Source: Symsagittifera roscoffensis
Taxonomy: Eukaryota; Xenacoelomorpha; Acoela; Convolutidae
Reading direction: 5' to 3'
Assembly (NCBI RefSeq): GCF_963678635.1
Contig: NC_087067.1
Coordinates: 33,144,401 to 33,208,400 of the forward strand
DNA length: 64,000 bases
The notes beneath the pieces were generated by a model. That model did not search any database. It was given only the letters and a program-made list of their open reading frames with translations, and was not told the DNA's origin. This document shows, piece by piece, positions 31,011-45,537 of this stretch; position 1 is the first letter of the stretch, and each line of letters opens with the position of its first letter. A program made the position numbers and the translations under genes.

Positions 31011-32165
31011 TTTATTTAAAGCAAAAATAATTCTTTTACTTTTATGCGCTAAGAGTTATTGCTGTTTAAAGTTCGGTGATGTCAAAAAGTTAAGCCTAAT
31101 CGAGCGTGGTGCAAAAATTTTCAATGGGTCAAATTTTGGCCAAAACAAAAGAAAACCGAAAAATTTCTTTTGCAGTATCAATTTTGTGTACAATCAGCTG
31201 CTGATAGAACAAAAATAATGGAGATAACTTTTGGGGTCTTTGAGTTATAGCCTTTTGAATTTCGATGATGTCAAAAAAATAAGCCCAATCGAGCCTGGTG
31301 AATTGCGCGAACGGCCATAACTTGCCCAAAAATTTTAAAATTTCCAAATTTTATTATTTGGATCACAAGATCATAGTCGAATCTTGGGGGACTGAGAAAA
31401 TGAACCAATTTTGTCGGTCCAACACAAAGTTATAAGCTTTTGAAATCTCGGTGATACCAAAAAGTTAAGCCTAATCGAGCGTGGTGCAAAAAATTAAATT
31501 TTCAAAATTTTGTTTTTTGCTCAAAGTTCATTTTTTTCATCTTGTTTCATAAATTTGAGCTCAGGAAAATTCCAACGAGCCCAAAACGACGTTTGTAGCT
31601 CAAGTGTACGTGGAGTAATCATCAGTTGAAAATTTGGGGGGACCCGAATTTCGGCCATTTTGGACGAAAATCGGCCTAAAAGCTAACTTTTATGTTAGTG
31701 CAATTTTTTTTCTTGCATTTTTCAAGAGAATTGGGCTGCCCTCCGCTGTCGCAGAATGCATTCAAAGAAAACTTATCAAATAGATTTGAATACTTACCTA
31801 TTTAATAAGTTTATCACAACAATTAGGCTAAAAGCAACTGACAGTATCCTGGCTGGTATTCAATCATATGCCACTTACAGTGGATGTGCGGCTATCATGC
31901 CATAGATGATCATTCAAGGCACCCTGTACACGCTCCAAAGGTTTTGACCAGCTGATTTGGCCATAAAACACATTGGGCCAAAAAAATTCCAAACAATGTC
32001 AATTTTCAGTATTTTGTTTGAAATGCATAAATTATAACGTGAGCGTGCAAAATTTTACATGGTATAAGAGCATCTTTTTACTCTCGCGCGAGGGCGAGTG
32101 TTTTAAAAGTAATGTACATAGACATAAGCTAGTAAGGATATAAATGAAAGCGGAGTAACTCAAAT

Positions 32166-32284
32166 GCCTACGACCATTCCATGTTGAATGCACCGGTTCT
32201 CGTCCGATCACCGAAGTTAAGCAACATTGGGCCTGGTTAGTACTTGGATGGGAGACCGCCTGGGAACACCAGGTGTTGTAGGCT
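32166..32284 (+). rRNA. 5S rRNA, variant A13T
   Basis: Full length; CCATTCC replaces CCATACC. Confidence 0.96.
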
Positions 32285-33440
32285 TTTATTTAAAGCAAAA
32301 ATAATTCTTTTACTTTTATGCGCTAAGAGTTATTGCTGTTTAAAGTTCGGTGATGTCAAAAAGTTAAGCCTAATCGAGCGTGGTGCAAAAATTTTCAATG
32401 GGTCAAATTTTGGCCAAAACAAAAGAAAACCGAAAAATTTCTTTTGCAGTATCAATTTTGTGTACAATCAGCTGCTGATAGGTCAAAAATAATGGAAAAA
32501 ACTTGTGGGGTCTTTGAGTTATAGCCTTTTGAATTTCGGTGATGTCAAAAAAATAAGCCCAATCGAGCCTGGTGAATTGCGCGAACGGCCATAACTTGCC
32601 CAAAAATTTTAAAATTTCCAAATTTTATTATTTGGATCACAAGATCATAGTCAAATCTTGGAGGACTGAGAAAATGAACCAATTTCGTCGGTCCAACACA
32701 AAGTTATAAGCTTTTGAAATCTCGGTGATACCAAAAAGTTAAGCCTAATCGAGCGTGTTGCAAAAAATGAAATTTTCAAAATTTTTGTTTTTTTTTCGTT
32801 CAAAGTTCATTTTTTTCATCTCGTTTCATAAATTTGAGCTCAGGACAATTCCAACGAGCCCAAAACGACGTTTGTAGCTCAAGTGTACGTGGAGTAATCA
32901 TCAGTTGAAAATTTGGGGGGACCCGAATTTCGGCCATTTTGGACGAAAATCGGCCTAAAAGCTAATTTTTAAGTTAGTGCAATTTTTTTTCTTGCATTTT
33001 TCAAGACAATTGGGCTGCCCTCCGCTGTCGCAGCATTCAAAGAAATTTTATCAAATAGATTTGAATACTTACCTATTTAATAAGTTTATCACAACAATTA
33101 GGCTAAAAGCAACTGACAGTATCCTGGCTGGTATTCAATCATATGCCACTTACAGTGGATGTGCAGCTATCATGCCATAGATGGTCATTCAAGGCACCTT
33201 GTACACGCTCCATAGGTTTTGACCAGCTGATTTGGCCATAAAACACATTGGGCCCAAAAAATTCCAAACAATGTCAATTTTCAGTATTTTGTTTGAAATG
33301 CATAAATTATAACGTGAGCGTGCAAAATTTTACATGGTATAAGAGCATCTTTTTACTCTCGCGCGAGGGCGAGTGTTTTAAAAGTAATGTACATAGACAT
33401 AAGCTAGTAAGGATATAAATGAAAGCGGAGTAACTCAAAT

Positions 33441-33559
33441 GCCTACGACCATACCATGTTGAATGCACCGGTTCTCGTCCGATCACCGAAGTTAAGCAAC
33501 ATTGGGCCTGGTTAGTACTTGGATGGGAGACCGCCTGAGAACACCAGGTGTTGTAGGCT
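33441..33559 (+). rRNA. 5S rRNA, variant G98A
   Basis: Full length; GCCTGAGAAC replaces GCCTGGGAAC. Confidence 0.96.
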
Positions 33560-34714
33560 TTTATTTAAAGCAAAAATAATTCTTTTACTTTTATGCGCTA
33601 AGAGTTATTGCTGTTTAAAGTTCGGTGATGTCAAAAAGTTAAGCCTAATCGAGCGTGGTGCAAAAATTTTCAATGGGTCAAATTTTGGCCAAAACAAAAG
33701 AAAACCGAAAAATTTCTTTTGCAGGATCAATTTTGTGTACAATCAGCTGCTGATAGAACAAAAATAATGGAGATAACTTTTGGGGTCTTTGAGTTATAGC
33801 CTTTTGAATTTCGATGATGTCAAAAAAATAAGCCCAATCGAGCCTGGTGAATTGCGCGAACGGCCATAACTTGCCCAAAAATTTTAAAATTTCCAAATTT
33901 TATTATTTGGATCACAAGATCATAGTCGAATCTTGGGGGACTGAGAAAATGAACCAATTTTGTCGGTCCAACACAAAGTTATAAGCTTTTGAAATCTCGG
34001 TGATACCAAAAAGTTAAGCCTAATCGAGCGTGGTGCAAAAAATTAAATTTTCAAAATTTTGTTTTTTGCTCAAAGTTCATTTTTTTCATCTTGTTTCATA
34101 AATTTGAGCTCAGGAAAACTCCAACGAGCCCAAAACGACGTTTGTAGCTCAAGTGTACGTGGAGTAATCATCAGTTGAAAATTTGGGGGGACCCGAATTT
34201 CGGCCATTTTGGACGAAAATCGGCCTAAAAGCTAACTTTTATGTTAGTGCAATTTTTTTTCTTGCATTTTTCAAGAGAATTGGGCTGCCCTCCGCTGTCG
34301 CAGAATGCATTCAAAGAAAACTTATCAAATAGATTTGAATACTTACCTATTTAATAAGTTTATCACAACAATTAGGCTAAAAGCAACTGACAGTATCCTG
34401 GCTGGTATTCAATCATATGCCACTTACAGTGGATGTGCGGCTATCATGCCATAGATGATCGTTCAAGGCACCCTGTACACGCTCCAAAGGTTTTGACCAG
34501 CTGATTTGGCCATAAAACACATTGGGCCAAAAAAATTCCAAACAATGTCAATTTTCAGTATTTTGTTTGAAATGCATAAATTATAACGTGAGCGTGCAAA
34601 ATTTTACATGGTATAAGAGCATCTTTTTACTCTCGCGCGAGGGCGAGTGTTTTAAAAGTAATGTACATAGACATAAGCTAGTAAGGATATAAATGAAAGC
34701 GGAGTAACTCAAAT

Positions 34715-34833
34715 GCCTACGACCATACCATGTTGAATGCACCGGTTCTCGTCCGATCACCGAAGTTAAGCAACATTGGGCCTGGTTAGTACTTGGATGG
34801 GAGACCGCCTGGGAACACCAGGTGTTGTAGGCT
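34715..34833 (+). rRNA. 5S rRNA
   Basis: Full-length consensus gene. Confidence 0.97.
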
Positions 34834-35988
34834 TTTATTTAAAGCAAAAATAATTCTTTTACTTTTATGCGCTAAGAGTTATTGCTGTTTAAAGTTCGGT
34901 GATGTCAAAAAGTTAAGCCTAATCGAGCGTGGTGCAAAAATTTTCAATGGGTCAAATTTTGGCCAAAACAAAAGAAAACCGAAAAATTTCTTTTGCAGTA
35001 TCAATTTTGTGTACAATCAGCTGCTGATAGAACAAAAATAATGGAGATAACTTTTGGGGTCTTTGAGTTATAGCCTTTTGAATTTCGATGATGTCAAAAA
35101 AATAAGCCCAATCGAGCCTGGTGAATTGCGCGAACGGCCATAACTTGCCCAAAAATTTTAAAATTTCCAAATTTTATTATTTGGATCACAAGATCATAGT
35201 CGAATCTTGGGGGACTGAGAAAATGAACCAATTTTGTCAGTCCAACACAAAGTTATAAGCTTTTGAAATCTCGGTGATACCAAAAAGTTAAGCCTAATCG
35301 AGCGTGGTGCAAAAAATTAAATTTTCAAAATTTTGTTTTTTGCTCAAAGTTCATTTTTTTCATCTTGTTTCATAAATTTGAGCTCAGGAAAATTCCAACG
35401 AGCCCAAAACGACGTTTGTAGCTCAAGTGTACGTGGAGTAATCATCAGTTGAAAATTTGGGGGGACCCGAATTTCGGCCATTTTGGACGAAAATCGGCCT
35501 AAAAGCTAACTTTTATGTTAGTGCAATTTTTTTTCTTGCATTTTTCAAGAGAATTGGGCTGCCCTCCGCTGTCGCAGAATGCATTCAAAGAAAACTTATC
35601 AAATAGATTTGAATACTTACCTATTTAATAAGTTTATCACAACAATTAGGCTAAAAGCAACTGACAGTATCCTGGCTGGTATTCAATCATATGCCACTTA
35701 CAGTAGATGTGCGGCTATCATGCCATAGATGATCATTCAAGGCACCCTGTACACGCTCCAAAGGTTTTGACCAGCTGATTTGGCCATAAAACACATTGGG
35801 CCAAAAAAATTCCAAACAATGTCAATTTTCAGTATTTTGTTTGAAATGCATAAATTATAACGTGAGTGTGCAAAATTTTACATGGTATAAGAGCATATTT
35901 TTACTCTCGCGCGAGGGCGAGTGTTTTAAAAGTAATGTACATAGACATAAGCTAGTAAGGATATAAATGAAAGCGGAGTAACTCAAAT

Positions 35989-36107
35989 GCCTACGACCAT
36001 ACCATGTTGAATGCACCGGTTCTCGTCCGATCACCGAAGTTAAGCAACATTGGGCCTGGTTAGTACTTGGATGGGAGACCGCCTGGGAACACCAGGTGTT
36101 GTAGGCT
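35989..36107 (+). rRNA. 5S rRNA
   Basis: Full-length consensus gene. Confidence 0.97.
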
Positions 36108-37258
36108 TTTATTTAAAGCAAAAGTAATTCTTTTACTTTTATGCGCTAAGAGTTATTGCTGTTTAAAGTTCGGTGATGTCAAAAAGTTAAGCCTAATCGA
36201 GCGTGGTGCAAAAATTTTCAATGGGTCAAATTTTAGCCAAAACAAAAGAAAACCGGAAAATTTCTTTTGCAGTATCAATTTTGTGTACAATCAGCTGCTG
36301 ATAGGTCAAAAATATTGGAGATAACTTTTGGGGTCTTTGAGTTATAGCCTTTTGAATTTCGGTGATGTCAAAAAAATAAGCCCAATCGAGCCTGGTGAAT
36401 TGCGCGAACGGCCATAACTTGCCCAAAAATTTTAAAATTTCCAAATTTTATTATTTGGATCACAATATCATAGTCAAATCTTGGAGGACTGAGAAAATGA
36501 ACCAATTTCGTCGGTCCAACACGAAGTTATAAGCTTTTGAAATCTCGGTGATACCAAAAAGTTAAGCCTAATCGAGCGTGGTGCAAAAAATGAAATTTTC
36601 AAAATTTTTTTTTTCAAAGTTCATTTTTTTCATCTCGTTTCATAAATTTGAGCTCATGAAAATTCTAACGAGCCCAAAACGACGTTTGTAGCTCAAGTGT
36701 ACGTGGAGTAATCATCAGTTGAAATTTTGGGGGGACCCGAATTTCGGCCATTTTGGACGAAAATCGGCCTGAAAGCTAACTTTTAAGTTAGTGCAATTTT
36801 TTTTCTTGCATTTTTCAAGAGAATTGGGCTGCCCTCCGCTGTCGCAGAGTGCATTCAAAGAAAACTTATCAAATAGATTTGAATACTTACCTATTTAATA
36901 AGTTTATCACAACAATTAGGCTAAAAGCAACTGACAGTATCCTGGCTGGTATTCAATCATATGCCACTTACAGTGGATGTGCGGCTATCATGCCATAGAT
37001 GATCATTCAAGGCACCCTGTACACGCTCCAAAGGTTTTGACCAGCTGATTTGGCCATAAAACACATTGGGCCAAAAAAATTCCAAACAATGTCAATTTTC
37101 AGTATTTTGTTTGAAATGCATAAATTATAACGTGAGCGTGCAAAATTTTACATGGTATAAGAGCATATTTTTACTCTCGCGCGAGGGCGAGTGTTTTAAA
37201 AGTAATGTACATAGACATAAGCTAGTAAGGATATAAATGAAAGCGGAGTAACTCAAAT

Positions 37259-37377
37259 GCCTACGACCATACCATGTTGAATGCACCGGTTCTCGTCCGA
37301 TCACCGAAGTTAAGCAACATTGGGCCTGGTTAGTACTTGGATGGGAGACCACCTGGGAACACCAGGTGTTGTAGGCT
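37259..37377 (+). rRNA. 5S rRNA, variant G93A
   Basis: Full length; GAGACCACC replaces GAGACCGCC. Confidence 0.96.
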
Positions 37378-38528
37378 TTTATTTAAAGCAAAAGTATTTC
37401 TTTTACTTTTATGCGCTAAGAGTTATTGCTGTTTAAAGTTCGGTGATGTCAAAAAGTTAAGCCTAATCGAGCGTGGTGCAAAAATTTTCAATGGGTCAAA
37501 TTTTAACCAAAACAAAAGAAAACCGAAAAATTTCTTTTGCAGTATCAATTTTGTGTACAATCAGCTGCTGATAGGTCAAAAATATTGGAGATAACTTTTG
37601 GGGTCTTTGAGTTATAGCCTTTTGAATTTCGGTGATGTCAAAAAAATAAGCCCAATCGAGCCTGGTGAATTGCGCGAACGGCCATAACTTGCCCAAAAAT
37701 TTTAAAATTTCCAAATTTTATTATTTGGATCACAATATCATAGTCCAATCTTGGAGGACTGAGAAAATGAACCAATTTCGTCGGTCCAACACGAAGTTAT
37801 AAGCTTTTGAAATCTCGGTGATACCAAAAAGTTAAGCCTAATCGAGCGTGGTGCAAAAAATGAAATTTTCAAAATTTTTTTTTTCAAAGTTCATTTTTTT
37901 CATCTTGTTTCATAAATTTGAGCTCAGGACAATTCCAACGAGCCCAAAACGACGTTTGTAGCTCAAGTGTACGTGGAGTAATCATCAGTTGAAATTTTGG
38001 GAGGACCCGAATTTCGGCCATTTTGGACGAAAATCGGCCTGAAAGCTAACTTTTAAGTTAGTGCAATTTTTTTTCTTGCATTTTTCAAGAGAATTGGGCT
38101 GCCCTCCGCTGTCGCAGAGTGCATTCAAAGAAAACTTATCAAATAGATTTGAATACTTACCTATTTAATAAGTTTATCACAACAATTAGGCTAAAAGCAA
38201 CTGACAGTATCCTGGCTGGTATTCAATCATATGCCACTTACAGTGGATGTGCGGCTATCATGCCATAGATGGTCATTCAAGGCACCTTGTACACGCTCCA
38301 TAGGTTTTGACCAGCTGATTTGGCCATAAAACACATTGGGCCAAAAAAATTCCAAACAATGTCAATTTTCAGTATTTTGTTTGAAATGCATAAATTATAA
38401 CGTGAGCGTGCAAAATTTTACATGGTTTAAGAGCATATTTTTACTCTCGCGCGAGGGCGAGTGTTTTAAAAGTAATGTACATAGACATAAGCTAGTAAGG
38501 ATATAAATGAAAGCGGAGTAACTCAAAT

Positions 38529-38647
38529 GCCTACGACCATACCATGTTGAATGCACCTGTTCTCGTCCGATCACCGAAGTTAAGCAACATTGGGCCTGGT
38601 TAGTACTTGGATGGGAGACCGCTTGGGAACACCAGGTGTTTTAGGCT
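38529..38647 (+). rRNA. 5S rRNA, variant G30T, C95T, G113T
   Basis: Full length with three substitutions, all shared with the next copy at 39787. The two 1.26-kb units are near-identical, so the variant was duplicated recently. Confidence 0.93.
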
Positions 38648-39786
38648 TTTATTTAAAGCAAAAGTAATTCTTTTACTTTTATGCGCTAAGAGTTATTGCT
38701 GTTTAAAGTTCGGTGATGTCAAAAAGTTAAGCCTAATCGAGCGTGGTGCAAAAATTTTCAATGGGTCAAACTTTGGCCAAAACAAAAGAAAACCGAAACA
38801 TTTCTTTTGCAGTATCATTTTTGTGTACAATCAGCTGCTGATAGGTCAAAAATAAAGGAGATAACTTTTGGGGTTTTTGAGTTATAGCCTTTTGAATTTC
38901 GGTGATGTCAAAAAAATAAGCCCAATCGAGCCTGGTGAATTGCGCGAACGGCCATAACTTGCCCAAAAATTTTAAAATTTCCAAATTTTATTATTTGGAT
39001 CACAAGATCATAGTCAAATCTTGGGGGACTTAGAAAATGAACCAATTTCGTCGGTCCAACACAAAGTTATAAGCTTTTGAAATCTCGGTGATACCAAAAA
39101 GTTAAGCCTAATCGAGCGTGGTGCAAAAAATGAAATTTTCAAAATTTTTGTTTTTTTTTGTCTTGTTTCATAATTTTGAGCTCAGGAAAATTCCAACGAG
39201 CCCAAAACGACGTTTGTAGCTCAAGTGTACGTGGAGTAATCATCAGTTGAAATTTTGGGAGGACCCGAATTTCGGCCATTTTGGACGAAAATCGGCCTGA
39301 AAGCTAACTTTTAAGTTAGTGCAATTTTTTTTCTTGCATTTTTCAAGAGAATTGGGCTGCCCTCCGCTGTCGCAGAGTGCATTCAAAGAAAACTTATCAA
39401 ATAGATTTGAATACTTACCTATTTAATAAGTTTATCACAACAATTAGGCTAAAAGCAACTGACAGTATCCTGGCTGGTATTCAATCATATGCCACTTACA
39501 GTGGATGTGCGGCTATCATGCCATAGATGGTCATTCAAGGCACCTTGTACACGCTCCATAGGTTTTGACCAGCTGATTTGGCCATAAAACACATTGGGCC
39601 AAAAAAATTCCAAACAATGTCAATTTTCAGTATTTTGTTTGAAATGCATAAATTATAACGTGAGCGTGCAAAATTTTACATGGTTTAAGAGCATATTTTT
39701 ACTCTCGCGCGAGGGCGAGTGTTTTAAAAGTAATGTACATAGACATAAGCTAGTAAGGATATAAATGAAAGCGGAGTAACTCAAAT

Positions 39787-39905
39787 GCCTACGACCATAC
39801 CATGTTGAATGCACCTGTTCTCGTCCGATCACCGAAGTTAAGCAACATTGGGCCTGGTTAGTACTTGGATGGGAGACCGCTTGGGAACACCAGGTGTTTT
39901 AGGCT
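39787..39905 (+). rRNA. 5S rRNA, variant G30T, C95T, G113T
   Basis: Duplicate of the copy at 38529, sharing its three substitutions and the poly-T-region deletion in its spacer. Confidence 0.93.
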
Positions 39906-41041
39906 TTTATTTAAAGCAAAAGTAATTCTTTTACTTTTATGCGCTAAGAGTTATTGCTGTTTAAAGTTCGGTGATGTCAAAAAGTTAAGCCTAATCGAGC
40001 GTGGTGCAAAAATTTTCAATGGGTCAAACTTTGGCCAAAACAAAAGAAAACCGAAACATTTCTTTTGCAGTATCATTTTTGTGTACAATCAGCTGCTGAT
40101 AGGTCAAAAATAAAGGAGATAACTTTTGGGGTTTTTGAGTTATAGCCTTTTGAATTTCGGTGATGTCAAAAAAATAAGCCCAATCGAGCCTGGTGAATTG
40201 CGCGAACGGCCATAACTTGCCCAAAAATTTTAAAATTTCCAAATTTTATTATTTGGATCACAAGATCATAGTCAAATCTTGGGGGACTTAGAAAATGAAC
40301 CAATTTCGTCGGTCCAACACAAAGTTATAAGCTTTTGAAATCTCGGTGATACCAAAAAGTTAAGCCTAATCGAGCGTGGTGCAAAAAATGAAATTTTCAA
40401 AATTTTTGTTTTTTTTTGTCTTGTTTCAAAATTTGAGCTCAGGGCAATTCCAAAGAGCCCAAAACGACGTTTGTAGCTCAAGTGTACGTGGAGTAATCAT
40501 CAGTTGAAAATTTGGGGGGACCCGAATTTCGGCCATTTTGGACGAAAATCGGCCTAAAAGCTAACTTTTACGTTAGTGCAATTTTTTTCTTGCATTTTTC
40601 AAGAGAATTGGGCTGCCCTCCGCTGTCGCAGAGTGCATTCAAAGAAAACTTAACAAAAAGATTTGAATACTTACCTATTTAATAAGTTTATCACAACAAT
40701 CAGGCTAAAAGCAACTGACAGTATCCTGGCTGGTATTCAATCATATGCCACTTACAGTGGATGTGCGGCTGTCATGCCATAGATGGTCATTCAAGGCACC
40801 TTGTACACGCTCCATAGGTTTTGACCAGCTGATTTGGCCATAAAACACATTGGGCCAAAAAATTCCAAACAATGTCAATTTTCAGTATTTTGTTTGAAAT
40901 GCATAAATTATAACGTGAGCGTGCAAAATTTTACAAGGTATAAGAGCATATTTTTACTCTCGCGCGAGGGCGAGTGTTTTAAAAGTAATGTACATAGACA
41001 TAAGCTAGTAAAGATATAAACGAAAGCGGAGTAACTCAAAT

Positions 41042-41160
41042 GCCTACGACCATACCATGTTGAATGCACCGGTTCTCGTCCGATCACCGAAGTTAAGCAA
41101 CATTGGGCCTGGTTAGTACTTGGATGGGAGACCGCCTGGGAACACCAGGTGTTGTAGGCT
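41042..41160 (+). rRNA. 5S rRNA
   Basis: Full-length consensus gene; its TATA-like box reads TATAAAC. Confidence 0.97.
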
Positions 41161-42319
41161 TTTATTTAAAGCAAAAGTAATTCTTTTACTTTTATGCGCT
41201 AAGAGTTATTGCTGTTTAAAGTTCGGTGATGTCAAAAAGTTAAGCCTAATCGAGCGTGGTGCAAAAATTTTCAATGGGTCAAATTTTGGCCAAAACAAAA
41301 GAAAACCGAAAAATTTCTTTTGCAGTATCAATTTTGTGTACAATCAGCTGCTGATAGGTCAAAAATAATGGAGATAACTTTTGGGGTTTTTGAGTTATAG
41401 TCTTTTGAATTTCGGTGATGTCAAAAAAATAAGCCCAATCGAGCCTGGTGAATTGCGCGAACGGCCATAACTTGCCCAAAAATTTTAAAATTTCCAAATT
41501 TTATTATTTGGATCACAAGATCATAGTCAAATCTTGGGGGACTGAGAAAATGAACCAATTTTGTCGGTCCAACACAAAGTTATAAGCTTTTGAAGTCTCG
41601 GTGATACCAAAAAGTTAAGCCTAATCGAGCGTGGTGCAAAAAATGAAATTTTCAAAATTTTTGTTTTTTCTGCTTTCAAAGTTCATTTTTTTCATCTCGT
41701 TTCATAAATTTGAGCTCAGAACAATTCCAATGAGCCCAAAACGACGTTTGTAGCTCAAGTGTACGTGGAGTAATCATCAGTTGAAAATTTGGGGGGACCC
41801 GAATTTCGGCCATTTTGGACGAAAATCGGCCTAAAAGCTAACTTTTAACTTAGTGCAATTTTTTTTCTTGCATTTTTCAAGAGAATTGGGCTGCCCTCCG
41901 CTGTCGCAGAGTGCATTCAAAGAAAACTTATCAAATAGATTTGAATACTTACCTATTTAATAAGTTTATCACAACAATTAGGCTAAAAGCAACTGACAGT
42001 ATCCTGGCTGGTATTCAATCATATGCCACTTACAGTGGATGTGCGGCTGTCATGCCATAGATGGTCATTCAAGGCACCTTGTACACGCTCCATAGGTTTT
42101 GACCAGCTGATTTGGCCATAAAACACATTGGGCCAAAAAATTCCAAACAATGTCAATTTTCAGTATTTTGTTTGAAATGCATAAATTATAACGTGAGCGT
42201 GCAAAATTTTACAAGGTATAAGAGCATATTTTTACTCTCGCGCGAGGGCGAGTGTTTTAAAAGTAATGTACATAGACATAAGCTAGTAAAGATATAAATG
42301 AAAGCGGAGTAACTCAAAT

Positions 42320-42438
42320 GCCTACGACCATACCATGTTGAATGCACCGGTTCTCGTCCGATCACCGAAGTTAAGCAACATTGGGCCTGGTTAGTACTTG
42401 GATGGGAGACCGCCTGGGAACACCAGGTGTTGTAGGCT
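42320..42438 (+). rRNA. 5S rRNA
   Basis: Full-length consensus gene. Confidence 0.97.
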
Positions 42439-43598
42439 TTTATTTAAAGCAAAAGTAATTCTTTTACTTTTATGCGCTAAGAGTTATTGCTGTTTAAAGT
42501 TCGGTGATGTCAAAAAGTTAAGCCTAATCGAGCGTGGTGCAAAAATTTTCAATGGGTCAAATTTTGGCCAAAACAATAGAAAACCGAAAAATTTCTTTTG
42601 CAGTATCAATTTTGTGTACAATCAGCTGCTGATAGGTCAAAAATAATGGAGATAACTTTTGGGGTTTTTGAGTTATAGTCTTTTGAATTTCGGTGATGTC
42701 AAAAAAATAAGCCCAATCGAGCCTGGTGAATTGCGCGAACGGCCATAACTTGCCCAAAAATTTTAAAATTTCCAAATTTTATTATTTGGATCACAAGATC
42801 ATAGTCAAATCTTGGGGGACTGAGAAAATGAACCAATTTTGTCGGTCCAACACAAAGTTATAAGCTTTTGAAATCTCGGTGATACCAAAAAAATAAGCCT
42901 AATCGAGCGTGGTGCAAAAAATGAAATTTTCAAAATTTTTGTTTTTTCTGCTTTCAAAGTTCATTTTTTTCATCTTGTTTCATAAATTTGAGCTCAGAAC
43001 AATTCCAATGAGCACAAAACGACGTTTGTAGCTCAAGTGTACGTGGAGTAATCATCAGTTGAAAATTTGGGGGGACCCGAATTTCGGCCATTTTGGACGA
43101 AAATCGGCCTAAAAGCTAACTTTTAACTTAGTGCAATTTTTTTTCTTGCATTTTTCAAGAGAATTGGGCTGCCCTCCGCTGTCGCAGAGTGCATTCAAAG
43201 AAAACTTATCAAATAGATTTGAATACTTACCTATTTAATAAGTTTATCACAACAATTAGGCTAAAAGCAACTGACAGTATCCTGGCTGGTATTCAATCAT
43301 ATGCCACTTACAGTGGATGTGCGGCTATCATGCCATAGATGGTCATTCAAGGCACCTTGTACACGCTCCATAGGTTTTGACCAGCTGATTTGGCCATAAA
43401 ACACATTGGGCCAAAAAAATTCCAAACAATGTCAATTTTCAGTATTTTGATTGAAATGCATAAATTATAACGTGAGCGTGCAAAATTTTACATGGTATAA
43501 GAGCATATTTTTACTCTCGCGCGAGGGCGAGTGTTTTAAAAGTAATGTACATAGACATAAGCTAGTAAGGATATAAATGAAAGCGGAGTAACTCAAAT

Positions 43599-43717
43599 GC
43601 CTACGACCATACCATGTTGAATGCACCGGTTCTCGTCCGATCACCGAAGTTAAGCAACATTGGGCCTGGTTAGTACTTGGATGGGAGACCGCCTGGGAAC
43701 ACCAGGTGTTGTAGGCT
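43599..43717 (+). rRNA. 5S rRNA
   Basis: Full-length consensus gene. Confidence 0.97.
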
Positions 43718-44877
43718 TTTATTTAAAGCAAAAGTAATTCTTTTACTTTTATGCGCTAAGAGTTATTGCTGTTTAAAGTTCGGTGATGTCAAAAAGTTAA
43801 GCCTAATCGAGCGTGGTGCAAAAATTTTCAATGGGTCAAATTTTGGCCAAAACAAAAGAAAACCGAAAATTTTCTTTTGCAGTATCAATTTTGTGTACAA
43901 TCAGCTGCTGATAGGTCAAAAATAATGGAGATAACTTTTGGGGTTTTTGAGTTATAGCCTTTTGATTTTCGGTGATGTCAAAAAAATAAGCCCAATCGAG
44001 GCTGGTGAATTGCGCGAACGGCCATAACTTGCCCAAAAATTTTAAAATTTCCAAATTTTATTATTTGGATCACAAGACCATAGTCAAATCTTGGGGGACT
44101 GAGAAAATGAACCAACTTCGTCGGTCCAACACAAAGTTATAAGCTTTTGAAATCTCGGTGATACCAAAAGTTAAGCCTAATCGAGCGTGGTGCAAAAAAT
44201 GAAATTTTCAAAATTTTTGTTTTTTTTTTTCGTTCAAAGTTCATTTTTTTCATCTCGTTTCATAAATTTGAGCTCAGGACAATTCCAACGAGCCCAAAAC
44301 GACGTTTGTAGCTCAAGTGTACGTGGAGTAATCATCAGTTGAAAATTTGGGGGGACCCGAATTTCGGCCATTTTGGACGAAAATCGGCCTAAAAGCTAAG
44401 TTTTAAGTTAGTGCAATTTTTTCCTTGCATTTTTCAAGAGAATTGGGCTGCCCTCCGCTGTCGCAGAGTGCATTCAAAGAAAACTTATCAAATAGATTTG
44501 AATACTTACCTATTTAATAAGTTTATCACAACAATTAGTCTAAAAGCAACTGACAGTATCCTGGCTGGTATTCATTCATATGCCACTTACAGTGGATGTG
44601 CGGCTATCATGCCATAGATGGTCATTAAAGGCACCTTGTACACGGTCCATAGGTTTTGACCAGCTGATTTGGCCATAAAACACATTGGGCCAAAAAAATT
44701 CCAAACAATGTCAATTTTCAGTATTTTGTTTGAAATGCATAAATTATAACGTGAGCGTGCAAAATTTTACATAGTATAAGAGCATATTTTTACTCTCGCG
44801 CGAGGGCGAGTGTTTTAAACTTAATGTACATAGACATAAGCTAGTAAGGATATAAATGAAAGCGGAGTAACTCAAAT

Positions 44878-44972
44878 GCCTACGACCATACCATGTTGAA
44901 TGCACCGGTTCTCGTCCGATCACCGAAGTTAAGCAACATTGGGCCTGGTTAGTACTTGGATGGGAGACCGCC
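44878..44972 (+). pseudogene. Truncated 5S rRNA gene (95 nt)
   Basis: Consensus up to nucleotide 95 (GAGACCGCC), then joined directly to AAGTGTACGTGGAG, which normally lies about 640 bp further on. It lacks the 3' strand of helix I and the T-run terminator, so it cannot give a normal 5S RNA although the upstream TATA-like box and most of the internal promoter remain. Confidence 0.95.
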
Positions 44973-45537
44973 AAGTGTACGTGGAGTAATCATCAGTTGA
45001 AAATTTGGGGGGACCCGAATTTCGGCCATTTTGGACGAAAATCGGCCTAAAAGCTAACTTTTATGTTAGTGCAATTTTTTTTTCTTGCATTTTTCAAGAG
45101 AATTGGGCTGCCCTCCGCTGTCGCAGAGTGCATGCAAAGAAAACTTATCAAATAGATTTGAATACTTACCTATTTAATAAATTTATCACAACAATTAGGC
45201 TAAAAGCAACTGACAGTATCCTGGCTGGTATTCAATCATATGCCACTTACAGTGGATGTGCGGCTATCATGCCATAAATGGTCATGCAAGGCACCTTGTA
45301 CACGCTCCATAGGTTTTGACCAGCTGATTTGGCCATAAAACACATTGGGCCAAAAAAATTCCAAACAATGTCAATTTTCAGTATTTTGTTTGAAATGCAT
45401 AAATTATAACGTGAGCGTGCAAAATTTTACATGATATAAGAGCATATTTTTACTCTCGCGCGAGGGCGAGTGTTTTAAAAGTAATGTACATAGACAGAAG
45501 CTAGTAAGGATATAAATGAAAGCGGAGTAACTCAAAT

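Noticed and set aside
37125..37352. 75-76-codon minus-strand frame across the 5S gene and promoter
   Set aside because: Antisense of the 5S gene itself; open by chance and copied with the unit.
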